Shown here piece by piece: positions 17,383 through 27,271 of a stretch of DNA of 64,000 nucleotides (positions are counted from its first letter, which is position 1; each line of letters starts with the position of its first letter). A program made the position numbers and the translations under genes. Origin of the DNA: an uncultured Eubacterium sp. (lineage in GTDB: Bacteria > Bacillota > Clostridia > Lachnospirales > Lachnospiraceae); assembly GCF_937958975.1 (NCBI RefSeq), contig NZ_CALGRE010000002.1, forward strand, positions 1 to 64,000. Direction: 5' to 3'. The notes beneath the pieces were generated by a model. The model did no database searches, was not told where the DNA came from, and saw only the letters and a program-made list of their open reading frames with translations.

Positions 17383-18603
17383 TTAATTTTGCCAAATCAT
17401 CTGCTCTGCAAAAATACCATATCCTTTTGTCGGGTCATTCACCATGACATGAGTAACCGCACCAACAATTTTTCCATTTTGCAGGATAGGACTTCCACTC
17501 ATCCCCTGTACAATACCATTTGTCTTTTTCAGTAAATTTTTGTCAACAATTTTTAAAACCATATTTTTTTCTTTATTATTTTCATTTATTTCTATAATTT
17601 CTATATCATAATAGTTTATTTTTCCTTCAGAAATAAACTGGATTTGTGCTTTTCCCTTTTCTATTTCATTATGAAATGCAATTTCTTTTTTCTGTAAATG
17701 ATAAGTAGAAATAATATCTGCGTCGATAGTTCCAAACAAACCGCAATACTTATTATCTTCTATTGCACCAATTATATTTTTTTCATTGTAAGATATTGTT
17801 CCACAAAGTCCTCCCGGTTTCCCTTTTTCTCCTTTTTTCACTCCCCATATATTTGCATTGTAAATAGTTCCATTGTGAGATGATAATAATTTTCCGGTGT
17901 CAATATCACTGATACCATGACCCAGTGCTGCAAATTTATTATTTTCTGTAATGTAAGTCATTGTTCCAATGCCTTGTGAGTCATCACGAACCCAAATTCC
18001 AAGCATATACTCTCCCTCCTTGCTTTTCACAGGTTTTAACCGAAGTGTTCTAATACCATTTTCTCCTCTTACCGTAAGAAGTATATCTTTATTACCATTC
18101 TCATTAATTAGATAAGATAACTGTGATTTATTACTGACATTCTGTTCATTAAACTTTACAATATATTCTCCTTCTTTCACTTTATCTTTTGCAGGAGATA
18201 CTATATTTCCTGCTTCATTTTCTAACTCTCCTGTTCCGATAATCATAACCCCCTGCGTCTTCAAATATAATCCTACCGGAAGTCCGACCGGATAAGCATA
18301 AGATTTTTCTACCACTTTTACATTAGTATTTTTTAACGAAAATATACCAAAAAGTTTATATTTTCCTGTATAATCTCCTTTTTCACCTGAATATATATTA
18401 TTTTTACCGGATAATTTAATTTCGTTTTTATTGCTCATATCTAAGGATACGGGCATAGAAAAATTGTATTTTGTCACCTTATTGGTCCCAACAAAAATAG
18501 TATCAGGCAAGTTATTATTTACATATACTACACCTGACATTATAATGACCATTAAAGCCGCAAAAATTGAAATTATAATACACTTTCTATATATCTTTAT
18601 CAT
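17383..18603 (-). CDS. spoIVB: SpoIVB signalling peptidase (S55)
   Basis: 406 residues. Secreted from the forespore, it cleaves SpoIVFA and so releases SigK processing in the mother cell. Order: one N-terminal membrane/signal segment (about 8-28), a PDZ domain (about 95-180, with 'GIWVRDDSQGIG' after it), then the S55 domain with the catalytic His in 'AALGHGISDIDTG' and catalytic Ser in 'GMSGSPILQNGKIVGAVTH'. The length is near that of B. subtilis SpoIVB. It follows recN after a terminator, so it probably has its own forespore promoter; a GGGGG ribosome site precedes the ATG. Confidence 0.94.
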   Translation of the reverse strand: MIKIYRKCIIISIFAALMVIIMSGVVYVNNNLPDTIFVGTNKVTKYNFSMPVSLDMSNKNEIKLSGKNNIYSGEKGDYTGKYKLFGIFSLKNTNVKVVEKSYAYPVGLPVGLYLKTQGVMIIGTGELENEAGNIVSPAKDKVKEGEYIVKFNEQNVSNKSQLSYLINENGNKDILLTVRGENGIRTLRLKPVKSKEGEYMLGIWVRDDSQGIGTMTYITENNKFAALGHGISDIDTGKLLSSHNGTIYNANIWGVKKGEKGKPGGLCGTISYNEKNIIGAIEDNKYCGLFGTIDADIISTYHLQKKEIAFHNEIEKGKAQIQFISEGKINYYDIEIIEINENNKEKNMVLKIVDKNLLKKTNGIVQGMSGSPILQNGKIVGAVTHVMVNDPTKGYGIFAEQMIWQN

Positions 18604-18630
18604 TTATCCATACCCCCAGATTTTTTTAAA

Positions 18631-18678
18631 TAAAAAGAAGGAAAATTCCAATCTTTTAAAGATTTTTATTCTCCTTCT
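18631..18678 (-). terminator. Terminator after recN
   Basis: Interrupted stem with AGAAGGA (18636-18642) pairing TCCTTCT (18672-18678) plus inner AT pairs, followed by a T run on the minus strand. Confidence 0.7.
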
Positions 18679-18700
18679 TAATATTCCAAAAAACTTATCT

Positions 18701-20389
18701 TTAAACCAAGTCACTTTTTGTTCTGTCTGCCATATCTTTCATTTCCACTGCATGGGCAATTGCCGCATCCGTCATTGTTCCTCCACCATTTATCCTTACA
18801 ATCTCTTGAATCGATTGCTCCCGGTCTAATTTTAAAATTGTGGTAGATGTACTATTATTTTCCATATCTTTTTTAATGAGATAATGATTGTCTGCCATCG
18901 CCGCAATCTGAGAAAGATGTGAAATACAGATAACCTGATGGTTTTTACTAATCTTCGCTAACTTTTCTGCCACCATCTGTGCTGTCTTTCCACTAATACC
19001 TGTATCTATCTCATCAAATATTAACGTATCAATTTCATCTTCTGTGGCAAGAATCGATTTTATGGCAAGCATAATTCGTGACAATTCACCTCCCGAAGCC
19101 ACTTTAACTAATGGCTTCAATGGTTCACCCGGATTTGTAGAAATCATAAATTCTACATTATCAAACCCGTTTTCTGTTATTTTATCCTTTTTTGTAATAT
19201 CTATTTTAAAATTAACAGATAAAAAATTTAATTCTGTCAAAGCTTCGCGGACTTTTTTTTCTAGTATTCCCGATGCGGCTGCACGCTTTTTTGAAATTTT
19301 CTCACATAAATTGTTTATTTTTATTTCACAATCTGAAATTTCGGCATTTATTTTTTCTATTTCCTGTCCATAATGATTAAGACTGTCAATGTACTCTTGT
19401 TTCTTATCCCGGTATGAAAGAATCTCCTCAATGCTTTTTCCATATTTTAACTTTAGATGATTAATAATATCTAATCGTTCTTCTACTTCTTTGATAGATT
19501 CCGGATGATACTCTAATTCACTGTTATAATCATAAATTTCACTTGTTAGTTCCCGGCACATTGTATCTATATCATATAGTGTATCCCGAAACTGATGGAT
19601 TCTTTCATCAAAATCATTTATATTATTTATTTCCTGAACTGCTCTTGTAATCAAATCACCTGCACTTCCACTATTATCATAACATAAAAAATTATATATG
19701 CCTGACAGAGCATTTACTATATTTTCACTGTTAGATAATTTATGAAATTGTTCTTCAAGCAAAACATCTTCACCGGACTTCAAATTCGCTGAGTCAATTT
19801 CATTTACTTCATATAAGGCAAATTCCATTTCTCTGGCTCTCTGACTTTCATCCATATCATATTCTGCAAGTTTTGATTTTAAATCCAAAAAATGACGATA
19901 TTCCTGTTTTAACTGCGCAGGCAAATCATTCATCTCACCCTTAGCAAATTTATCCAAAATCATCAAATGATTTGCACTATAAAGCAAAGACTGGTGTTCA
20001 TGCTGCCCATGAATATCCACAAGCATTCCCATTACTTTTTTTAAAATATTTATATTGACAGTTTCTCCATTAATTTTTGAAATACTTCGTCCCTCAGATA
20101 TTTTTCTGGTTACCGTTACCTGATTGTCATCATCTACAAAAATATCCATCTCTTTTAACCTTGAGATACAATCGCTGTCTGCAAGAAAAGTCATTTCAAC
20201 TAATGCAAATTCTGCTCCTGTGCGAATCATATCCCTAGAAACTTTATTTCCCAGAGCAATATTTACAGAACCAAGCAGCAGTGATTTTCCTGCTCCGGTC
20301 TCTCCTGTAAGCACAATAAGTCCATTGCTAAAATCTACATCAATTTCTTTAATCAATGCCAGATTTTTCACATGTAAATTAATTAACAT
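18701..20389 (-). CDS. recN: DNA repair protein RecN
   Basis: 562 residues. SMC-like ATPase that gathers double-strand breaks for recombination. Walker A 'LTGETGAGKSLLLG' is near the N-terminus, a coiled-coil region fills the middle (about 150-370), and 'VASGGELSRIMLAIK' (signature) with 'TLIFDEIDTGISGKTA' (Walker B) is at the C-terminal side. The frame extends to 20416, but ATG at 20389 has AGGAGG just before it and matches usual RecN starts. It follows argR closely, an order conserved with Bacillus. Confidence 0.96.
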   Translation of the reverse strand: MLINLHVKNLALIKEIDVDFSNGLIVLTGETGAGKSLLLGSVNIALGNKVSRDMIRTGAEFALVEMTFLADSDCISRLKEMDIFVDDDNQVTVTRKISEGRSISKINGETVNINILKKVMGMLVDIHGQHEHQSLLYSANHLMILDKFAKGEMNDLPAQLKQEYRHFLDLKSKLAEYDMDESQRAREMEFALYEVNEIDSANLKSGEDVLLEEQFHKLSNSENIVNALSGIYNFLCYDNSGSAGDLITRAVQEINNINDFDERIHQFRDTLYDIDTMCRELTSEIYDYNSELEYHPESIKEVEERLDIINHLKLKYGKSIEEILSYRDKKQEYIDSLNHYGQEIEKINAEISDCEIKINNLCEKISKKRAAASGILEKKVREALTELNFLSVNFKIDITKKDKITENGFDNVEFMISTNPGEPLKPLVKVASGGELSRIMLAIKSILATEDEIDTLIFDEIDTGISGKTAQMVAEKLAKISKNHQVICISHLSQIAAMADNHYLIKKDMENNSTSTTILKLDREQSIQEIVRINGGGTMTDAAIAHAVEMKDMADRTKSDLV

Positions 20390-20422
20390 ATTCCCTCCTT
20401 TTGTGCCTCTCTCCAATTCTCA

Positions 20423-20872
20423 TCAGCCTATCATCTTTTCTAAATAATTTTTTACCTCTGGCGCATTTTCTTTTGTTTTTATCACACACATAATCGTATC
20501 ATCACCTGCAATGCATCCCAATATTTCTTTTATATTCATGGCGTCCACAGCAGCAGCCACCGCCATAGCCATCCCGGACACTGTTTTTATTACCAGGATA
20601 TTTTCGGCAATATCTATCTTAACAATTCCATCATTAATAACTCTCAAATATTTGTTATTGATATCAATTGTTGTGCTTACCGGCACAATATATTTCTGTC
20701 CTCCCCCTGTAACAGCTATTTTGGTTAAATTCAACTCTCTAATATCTCTTGAAATTGTTGCCTGTGTAACAGGAAAACCTTCTCTTTCCAATAAAGAAGC
20801 CAATTCCTCCTGCGTCTCAATATTATATTCGGATATTAATTCTATAATTTTTCTCTGCCTCTTCGCCTTCAC
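20423..20872 (-). CDS. argR: Arginine repressor ArgR/AhrC
   Basis: 149 residues, normal length. N-terminal winged helix 'RQRKIIELISEYNIETQEEL' with 'TQATISRDIRELNLTKI'; C-terminal hexamerisation and arginine-binding domain with 'GTIAGDDTIMCVIK'-like 'GCIAGDDTIMCVIKTKE'. It represses arginine synthesis and activates catabolism when arginine is bound. It lies between nadK and recN. Confidence 0.95.
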   Translation of the reverse strand: MKAKRQRKIIELISEYNIETQEELASLLEREGFPVTQATISRDIRELNLTKIAVTGGGQKYIVPVSTTIDINNKYLRVINDGIVKIDIAENILVIKTVSGMAMAVAAAVDAMNIKEILGCIAGDDTIMCVIKTKENAPEVKNYLEKMIG

Positions 20873-20882
20873 TTTATTCTTC

Positions 20883-21737
20883 CTATCTTAATTTATCTTT
20901 TATTGCCTGAAGAAAACTTCCCTCATCCAATTTTGCAACCTCAGTTGTCTCTCTCGCCTTACTGATTCTTATAATATCATCTGTAATAATATTAAAAATA
21001 CCATCACCATCAAATGCTGCTTTTCTCTTCTCCTCATTAGGCGTTCTGCTCTTTCCGATTTTCACTTCGATTTCATCATCCTGTGAAAAAATAATACTGC
21101 GGTTTGTTAACGTATGTGGGCAAATCGGTGTCAGCATAATAATATGCGAATCCGGTCTTGCCACCGGTCCCCCCGCCGAGAGATTGTATGCTGTAGAACC
21201 TGTCGGTGTAGACAGAATCAGTCCATCTGCCTCAAAAGTTCCGAGACGTTGACCATTAACAAAAACATCATAACTTGTAATTGCCATATCTCCCCCTCTA
21301 TGTATCACAATATCATTTAACACGGTAGATACAAAAACAACCCGATTATCTCTTATAATTTCACCTTTTAACATCATTCTGGATTCCACATTAAACCGCT
21401 CGCTCAACAACTTATCCACTGCTTCTTTTACATTATCCGGTGAGATTTCTGCTAAAAATCCGAGAGTTCCTTTGTTTACGCCAACAAAAACCACATCTAA
21501 TGTACTCAAATCTTTTGCCGCATGTAATAGCGTCCCATCTCCACCAATGCTGATAACACACTCCAGAGAATCCGGAAATTCACTATAATCTAATATTTTA
21601 AATTCTCCTGTAGATACGTCTACGTTATCTACAACAAAACATTCCCCTCCTAAATCTCTAATATATTGGGAAATAGAATTTGCCAGTTTCAACTCTTCAT
21701 CTTTATAACTGTTTGAAACAATACAAAAATTCTTCAA
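20883..21737 (-). CDS. nadK: NAD kinase
   Basis: 284 residues. Phosphorylates NAD to NADP. The signature 'SIGGDGTLLHAAKDL' and 'VNKGTLGFLAEI' are present, with 'GLILSTPTGSTAYNLSAGGPV' and 'TPICPHTLTNRSII' forming the NAD site. A GTG at 21746 can open the frame, but it overlaps the AGAGGTGA ribosome site; TTG at 21737 has that site at the right spacing and gives the usual 'MKNFCIVSNSYKDEE' start, so I take TTG. It is 11 bases after tlyA. Confidence 0.92.
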   Translation of the reverse strand: MKNFCIVSNSYKDEELKLANSISQYIRDLGGECFVVDNVDVSTGEFKILDYSEFPDSLECVISIGGDGTLLHAAKDLSTLDVVFVGVNKGTLGFLAEISPDNVKEAVDKLLSERFNVESRMMLKGEIIRDNRVVFVSTVLNDIVIHRGGDMAITSYDVFVNGQRLGTFEADGLILSTPTGSTAYNLSAGGPVARPDSHIIMLTPICPHTLTNRSIIFSQDDEIEVKIGKSRTPNEEKRKAAFDGDGIFNIITDDIIRISKARETTEVAKLDEGSFLQAIKDKLR

Positions 21738-21748
21738 TACAATCACCT

Positions 21749-22558
21749 CTATTTATCCAATTCCAAGTGTGACTGTTCCACCACATCTTTTGGAAAGACT
21801 TCATGCTCTTTTTCATTTTTACTTTTCAGGACATTCTGCAAATATAATAAATACTCAATATTTCCTTCCGGGCCTTTCACCGGTGAAAAATCCAGATTTA
21901 AAACACATAAACCGATACTTTCTGCATATTCAATAACTTTCTCAATCACCTGTGTATGTATTTTTTTGTCTCTAACAACACCTTTTTTTCCCACATTTTC
22001 TCTTCCGGCCTCAAACTGTGGCTTTATCAGACAGACAATCTGCCCGTCTTTCTTTAATAAGTTTTTTACGGGTAAAAGAACCTTTGTAAGCGAAATAAAG
22101 GATACATCAATAGAAGCAAAATCAATTACATCCTCAATATCTTCAGATGTAACATAGCGTATATTGGTTCTATCCATACATACGACTCTCTCATCCTGTA
22201 CCAGTTTCCATGCCAACTGACCATGGCCCACATCCACAGAATATACTTTAACAGCACCATTTTGAAGCATACAATCTGTAAATCCACCTGTGGAGGCGCC
22301 TACATCCATACATACTTTTCCATGAATCTCTACGCCGAATTTGTCCATTGCCTTTTCCAGCTTAAGCCCCCCACGACTCACATATCTGAGTGTTTTTCCC
22401 CTCACTTCAATTTGAACTTTTTCATCAAAAGACGTCCCTGCCTTGTCTTCTCTCACATTATCCACAAATACAATACCGCTCATTATAATTGCTTTCGCTT
22501 TTTCCCTTGACGGGGCAAGTCCTCTTTTCACAAGTAAAACATCTAATCTTTCTTTCAT
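21749..22558 (-). CDS. tlyA: TlyA family rRNA (cytidine-2'-O)-methyltransferase
   Basis: 269 residues. N-terminal S4 RNA-binding domain ('ERLDVLLVKRGLAPSREKAK') followed by an FtsJ/RrmJ-type SAM methyltransferase domain with 'VCMDVGASTGGFTDCMLQ' and 'FASIDVSFISLTKVL'. Family members methylate 16S and/or 23S rRNA; the Bacillus homologue is YqxC. It overlaps the dxs stop by four bases (ATGA), which indicates coupling, and precedes nadK. Confidence 0.9.
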   Translation of the reverse strand: MKERLDVLLVKRGLAPSREKAKAIIMSGIVFVDNVREDKAGTSFDEKVQIEVRGKTLRYVSRGGLKLEKAMDKFGVEIHGKVCMDVGASTGGFTDCMLQNGAVKVYSVDVGHGQLAWKLVQDERVVCMDRTNIRYVTSEDIEDVIDFASIDVSFISLTKVLLPVKNLLKKDGQIVCLIKPQFEAGRENVGKKGVVRDKKIHTQVIEKVIEYAESIGLCVLNLDFSPVKGPEGNIEYLLYLQNVLKSKNEKEHEVFPKDVVEQSHLELDK

Positions 22559-24429
22559 TTTATTATTTCAAGTACCTTTTCACAAATATTTTTATAATCA
22601 ATTCCAATTTTTTCTCTCAATTCTTCCACAGCCCCCTGTTCAATAAATTGATTATCAATTGCCATAACTAGAGTTCTCGTATTGATTTGATTTTCCGATA
22701 TCAATGATTCAATTCCTTCACCATATCCGCCTTTTTTAATTCCTTCTTCGATAATAATCAAACATCTGTGGGATTTCGCAAGCTGTAAAATCAATTTTTC
22801 ATCCAAAGGCTTTAAAAATCTTGCATTTACAAAAGTCGGATAGACTCCTTTTTCTTTCAAGACATCTACTGCCCGCTGTGTCTCTTCCACCATATTTCCG
22901 ACAGCAATCAGTGCAACATCTTTTCCCTTTTCTATTATCTGACTTTTTCCAAAAACAATCTTCTCTTCTGCATGTCCTAATCCTACATATGCTGTTCCTC
23001 TGGAAAATCTGACAGCAATCGGTCCGTTATAAGTCATCGCAAACTTCAATGAACTAACTAACTCTCTTGTGTCCTTTGGTGCTATAATCGCCATGTTCGG
23101 AATTGCTGACATGAAGGATATATCAAAAATTCCCTGATGTGTCTCCCCATCTCTTCCTACTAAACCTGCCCTGTCCACAATAAATGTAACCGGAAGATTT
23201 TGTAGACATACATCATGTAAAATCTGGTCATATGCTCTCTGATAAAAGGAGGAGTATATCGATACCACCGGTTTATAACCTGATGCTGCCAATCCTGCAG
23301 CAAATGTAACCGCATGTTCCTCGGCAATACCCACATCAAAAAATCTATCCGGATATTCTTTGGCAAAGTCAGTCAACCCTGTTCCATCCGGCATAGCCGC
23401 TGTTATTGCAACAATTTTTTTATTTTCTTTTGCCAGTTTTATTATAGTTCTCGAAAAAACATCCGTATAAGTCATTAGCTTCTTATTTTTTTGTATTCCG
23501 ATTTCTGTTCCTGTCTCTATGTCAAAACAATTGATTCCATGAAATTTTGACGGACTGTCCTCTGCAAATTTGTAACCTTTTCCTTTTATTGTTTTTACAT
23601 GAATTACAATAGGATGTTCTATTTTTAATGCATCATTAAAAATGTCAATCATTGCATTAATATCATGCCCATCTACCGGTCCAATATAAGTAATTCCCAA
23701 ATCATCAAACAAGCCTCCGGAAATAATCAGATTTTTTATACTATCCTTTGTTCTCTTGACTCTTCTGACCAGTCTTCCACCAATTTTAGGAATCTTACTC
23801 AGGGAATTTTCCACATCCACTTTAAAATCATTGTAATGTTCACCAACTCTGAGCTTATTGAGATACTTGGACATGCTTCCTACATTTTCAGAGATAGACA
23901 TGTTATTGTCATTTAAAACAATCACAAAATTTTTATTCAACGCTGCTACATTATTCAATGCCTCCAGTGCCATACCACCCGTCAATGCGCCATCACCAAT
24001 CACTGCAACGACCCTGTTATCAATTCCATTTAACTGATTCGCGACTGCCATACCCAGAGCAGCTGATATAGACGTAGAACTGTGTCCTGTATCAAAACTG
24101 TCACACTCGCTCTCATGTCTTTTTGGAAAACCACTCAGACCATCTAATTTCCTTAGCTTCCCAAAACACTCTTTTCTTCCGGTTAAAATTTTATGAGTGT
24201 AAGCCTGATGCCCCACATCCCATACAATCTTATCTTCCGGAAGATTTAAAACCGCATGCAGCGCAATTGTTAAATCTACTGTTCCAAGATTAGAAGCCAA
24301 ATGCCCTCCTGTCCTGCTGACCGACTGAATTAAAAATTGCCGTATTTCTTCTGCTAATTCAGGGTATTCCCTTCTGGATATCTTTTTTATATCATTTGGT
24401 TTATTAATATTATCTAATATTTTTCCCAT
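22555..24429 (-). CDS. dxs: 1-deoxy-D-xylulose-5-phosphate synthase
   Basis: 624 residues, normal length. Thiamine diphosphate enzyme that joins pyruvate and glyceraldehyde 3-phosphate, the first step of the MEP isoprenoid pathway. 'GHQAYTHKILTGR', the ThDP motif 'VIGDGALTGGMALEALN' with downstream 'LNDNNMSIS', and the transketolase pyrimidine domain ('GIAEEHAVTFAAGLA') are present, then a transketolase C domain. It lies between ispA and tlyA, an arrangement conserved in Firmicutes. Confidence 0.97.
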   Translation of the reverse strand: MGKILDNINKPNDIKKISRREYPELAEEIRQFLIQSVSRTGGHLASNLGTVDLTIALHAVLNLPEDKIVWDVGHQAYTHKILTGRKECFGKLRKLDGLSGFPKRHESECDSFDTGHSSTSISAALGMAVANQLNGIDNRVVAVIGDGALTGGMALEALNNVAALNKNFVIVLNDNNMSISENVGSMSKYLNKLRVGEHYNDFKVDVENSLSKIPKIGGRLVRRVKRTKDSIKNLIISGGLFDDLGITYIGPVDGHDINAMIDIFNDALKIEHPIVIHVKTIKGKGYKFAEDSPSKFHGINCFDIETGTEIGIQKNKKLMTYTDVFSRTIIKLAKENKKIVAITAAMPDGTGLTDFAKEYPDRFFDVGIAEEHAVTFAAGLAASGYKPVVSIYSSFYQRAYDQILHDVCLQNLPVTFIVDRAGLVGRDGETHQGIFDISFMSAIPNMAIIAPKDTRELVSSLKFAMTYNGPIAVRFSRGTAYVGLGHAEEKIVFGKSQIIEKGKDVALIAVGNMVEETQRAVDVLKEKGVYPTFVNARFLKPLDEKLILQLAKSHRCLIIIEEGIKKGGYGEGIESLISENQINTRTLVMAIDNQFIEQGAVEELREKIGIDYKNICEKVLEIIK

Positions 24430-24455
24430 TGTTTTCTCACCAAATAAAACGAATT

Positions 24456-25346
24456 TTATTTCTCTCTGTTAATTAATTTAATAAATAAAAATTTAAGGAA
24501 TTTGTTATTTCCCCCCAGGCTTTCTAATAATTCTATTGCCTCTCGGGAATATCTCTTTACATGTTCCTTAGAAATATCTATACCTAAAAGAGAAACATAA
24601 GTAGTTTTTTTGTTCTTTTCATCACTGAGAGCCGGTTTTCCGAGCTGCTCTGTAGTGCTTGTGACATCTAAAATATCATCCTGTATCTGAAAAGCAATTC
24701 CGACTTTGTTTGCCATTTTTTCTACCGTATCTATCTGCTCTGCCGTAGCTCCTGCTAAAATAGCTCCTGCCATCATGGATGCCTCAATCAGTGCAGCCGT
24801 TTTAAGATTATGAATATACATTACAGTGTCAATTGTCATTTCTTTTCCCTCGTTTTCAACATCCACTGTCTGTCCCCCGACCATTCCATATATTCCTGCT
24901 TTTTTTGCAATGACCTGCATTGCACGGGCAGCCCTGTCCATCCGGTCGCTATTTAATAATGCTTCTGACATGATTTCATATGCGAGATTTAAAAGTCCGT
25001 CACCGGCTAATACACCAATATCCTCCCCAAACTTTGTATGCGTTGTCATCTTTCCTCTGCGAAATGCATCATTATCCATTGCCGGAAGGTCATCATGAAC
25101 AAGGGAGTATGTGTGTATCATTTCTATTGCAGCCATAAACGGGTACACTTCCTCTTCTTTTCCCCCAAACAGTCGCAATGTCTCCAGCATAAGCATAGGC
25201 CGTAAACGTTTTCCTCCTGCTCTCACACTATAATTTACTGCATCAAAAATTGTCTTTTGTAATCCATCTTCTTTTGGACAAAAATCGTATATTATTTTCT
25301 GTATATAATCTTTCTTTTCCTGAAAAATAAATTCCAAATTATTCAT
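24456..25346 (-). CDS. ispA: Polyprenyl (farnesyl) diphosphate synthase
   Basis: 296 residues. Condenses isopentenyl diphosphate with allylic diphosphates to farnesyl diphosphate. The first Asp-rich motif is 'DDLPAMDND' (preceded by 'YSLVHDDLPAMD'), the second 'IQDDILDVT'. 'RAGGKRLRPML' holds the substrate-binding Lys and Arg. It overlaps xseB by eight bases and precedes dxs by 26. Farnesyl rather than geranylgeranyl product is inferred from operon context. Confidence 0.93.
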   Translation of the reverse strand: MNNLEFIFQEKKDYIQKIIYDFCPKEDGLQKTIFDAVNYSVRAGGKRLRPMLMLETLRLFGGKEEEVYPFMAAIEMIHTYSLVHDDLPAMDNDAFRRGKMTTHTKFGEDIGVLAGDGLLNLAYEIMSEALLNSDRMDRAARAMQVIAKKAGIYGMVGGQTVDVENEGKEMTIDTVMYIHNLKTAALIEASMMAGAILAGATAEQIDTVEKMANKVGIAFQIQDDILDVTSTTEQLGKPALSDEKNKKTTYVSLLGIDISKEHVKRYSREAIELLESLGGNNKFLKFLFIKLINREK

Positions 25347-25557
25347 TGATATTTTCCTCTTCTAATATTTTAATCTGCTTCTCAATAGAATCTAACTGTC
25401 CATTGCAATCCTTTATTAATTTTAATCCTTTATTATATAAATCAAATGCAGTATCCAAAGTTACATCCTCTTTCTGCATCTCAACTATAATCTCCTCAAT
25501 CTCATTAAAATTTTCTTCTACTGACTTCTGCTCTTTCAATTTTTTTTCAGACATCAC
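25339..25557 (-). CDS. xseB: Exodeoxyribonuclease VII small subunit
   Basis: 72 residues, as expected for XseB. 'SVEENFNEIEEIIVEMQKED' and 'TLDTAFDLYNKGLKLIKDC' are the conserved helices. It overlaps xseA by four bases and ispA by eight, so the three are translationally coupled. Confidence 0.93.
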   Translation of the reverse strand: MMSEKKLKEQKSVEENFNEIEEIIVEMQKEDVTLDTAFDLYNKGLKLIKDCNGQLDSIEKQIKILEEENINE

Positions 25558-26765
25558 TGACTCCTTCTCTCTATCAAAGCATCTGTTACCTTCGCTTTTA
25601 TTTTACCATCTCTAATAATTAAAGTTATCTCATCATCTTTTTTTATCTGGTTAATAGTATTTAGTGGTTTTGCATTACTATCCGCCACATATGCAAATCC
25701 CTTGGAAATTCGTTTCAGCGGTGACATTCCCTGTAACCGCTCAGCGTATATTTGCAACTGATGTTTTCTTTCTTCTAACAATCCGTAAATATTGTCTAAT
25801 AATTTTGTCTGTATATCGTCACAATACTGACGCCTGCTCCTAAGTTGATTTGCAGGACTGTAAAGCTGAATGCTTGTCTCATAATTCTTTAAATTAATTC
25901 TACACAATTTTATTTTATTACTCACATTTGAAAAAAGCAATTTTCGATAATTTATCTGCCTCTCTATAAACTCATTATAATCAAATACCGCAAGTTCAGC
26001 AGCAGCAGATGGTGTTGGCGCTCTCATATCCGCCACATAGTCAGCAATTGTTGTATCTGTCTCATGTCCTACAGCCGATATAATCGGTGTATTACAGTCA
26101 AATATCGCTTTTGCCACAATTTCTTCATTAAACGCCCACAAATCTTCAATAGAACCGCCGCCTCTTCCGATAATAATAATATCTAAATCCATCGTATCAA
26201 GGCATCGTATTCCGTTCACGATATCCTTTGCCGCCTCCTGTCCCTGAACAAGACATGGATACAAATATAATTGAACAAATGGATTTCTTCTTTTTGATAT
26301 GTTAATAATATCTTGAATGGCTGCACCCGTTTTTGCCGTACAGATTCCTATTTTTGTAGCATATGACGGAATTTTCTTCTTGTACATTGCATCAAAAAGT
26401 CCCATTTCTTCCAGTTCGTTTTTCAGTTGTTCAAATCTCTGATATAAAAGACCTGCACCCTCTAAAATAATTTGTTTTGCATAGAGCTGGTATTTTCCAT
26501 CTCTCTCATACACACTGACACTTCCCAGGGCAACCACTTTTTGTCCTTCTTCAAGCCGGAACTTTAATCCCTGTCTGTTTCCGGCAAACATAACCGCAGA
26601 GATTACACCGGTGTTATCCTTGAGCGTAAAATAAATATGTCCCGACGTATGATATTTGCAGTTACTGATTTCACCTTTTATATAGATATTATTCAAAGCA
26701 AAATCGGCATTGAACATATTTTTTATATATGCATTTACCTGCCCGACAGAATATACAGATGCCAT
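25554..26765 (-). CDS. xseA: Exodeoxyribonuclease VII large subunit
   Basis: 403 residues. Degrades single-stranded DNA with XseB. N-terminal OB fold (about 1-100, 'IYIKGEISNCKYHTSGHIYF'), then the catalytic core with 'DIIIIGRGGGSIEDLWAFN', 'SAVGHETDTTIADYVADMR' and 'APTPSAAAELA'. Normal to slightly short. First gene of the xseA-xseB-ispA-dxs-tlyA-nadK-argR-recN series, or second if nusB reads through. Confidence 0.95.
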   Translation of the reverse strand: MASVYSVGQVNAYIKNMFNADFALNNIYIKGEISNCKYHTSGHIYFTLKDNTGVISAVMFAGNRQGLKFRLEEGQKVVALGSVSVYERDGKYQLYAKQIILEGAGLLYQRFEQLKNELEEMGLFDAMYKKKIPSYATKIGICTAKTGAAIQDIINISKRRNPFVQLYLYPCLVQGQEAAKDIVNGIRCLDTMDLDIIIIGRGGGSIEDLWAFNEEIVAKAIFDCNTPIISAVGHETDTTIADYVADMRAPTPSAAAELAVFDYNEFIERQINYRKLLFSNVSNKIKLCRINLKNYETSIQLYSPANQLRSRRQYCDDIQTKLLDNIYGLLEERKHQLQIYAERLQGMSPLKRISKGFAYVADSNAKPLNTINQIKKDDEITLIIRDGKIKAKVTDALIERRSQ

Positions 26766-26788
26766 GTTTCACTCCTAAATCAACTTAA

Positions 26789-27190
26789 TTAAAATATTTT
26801 CGCCAAAATCCCATTAACAAATGATGGAGAATCGTCACTGCCAAACTTTTTAGCAAGTTCCACCGCCTGGTCTATAGCGACCTTTTGTGGAATATCTTCC
26901 TCCATTTTCATCTCATAGTATGCCAATCTTAATATCGTGAGGTCTACTTTTGCCATTCTCTGTGTTGTCCAGCCAACAGAAACTCTATCCAAAGCCCCAT
27001 CTATCTCTGCCTTATGATTTATAATATCTGTAACTTTTTTTGTAATATAATCCCTGTCCTCTTCGTTCAATACTGTATTTTCCAAATTGTCAAGAAACAA
27101 ATCATATTGTTTTGGCATCTCACTTTTTTCATGAAATTCATTGCAAAAAAGTAATTTAAAAGTATATTCTCTCATTTTAATCCTGTTCAT
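26789..27190 (-). CDS. nusB: Transcription antitermination factor NusB
   Basis: 133 residues. RNA-binding factor of the rRNA antitermination complex. 'MNRIKMREYTFKLLFCNEFH' aligns with the usual NusB N-terminus, so ATG 27190 is kept although ATG 27175 has a slightly better ribosome site. 'AKVDLTILRLAYYEMKMEED' and 'AIDQAVELAKKFGSDDSPSFVNGIL' are the characteristic C-terminal motifs. The asp23-nusB-xseA order is conserved in Firmicutes. Confidence 0.94.
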   Translation of the reverse strand: MNRIKMREYTFKLLFCNEFHEKSEMPKQYDLFLDNLENTVLNEEDRDYITKKVTDIINHKAEIDGALDRVSVGWTTQRMAKVDLTILRLAYYEMKMEEDIPQKVAIDQAVELAKKFGSDDSPSFVNGILAKIF

Positions 27191-27230
27191 ATTTTTACCG
27201 GCCTTTCTTTTTTCATAACTTATTAACGCT

Positions 27231-27258
27231 CAAAAAGGGTGTCTTTACAGACACCCTT
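27231..27258 (-). terminator. Terminator between asp23 and nusB
   Basis: Stem AAGGGTGTCT (27235-27244) with AGACACCCTT (27249-27258), 10 bp, 4-base loop, followed on the minus strand by TTTTT. Confidence 0.8.
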
Positions 27259-27271
27259 AATTTCGTCTTAA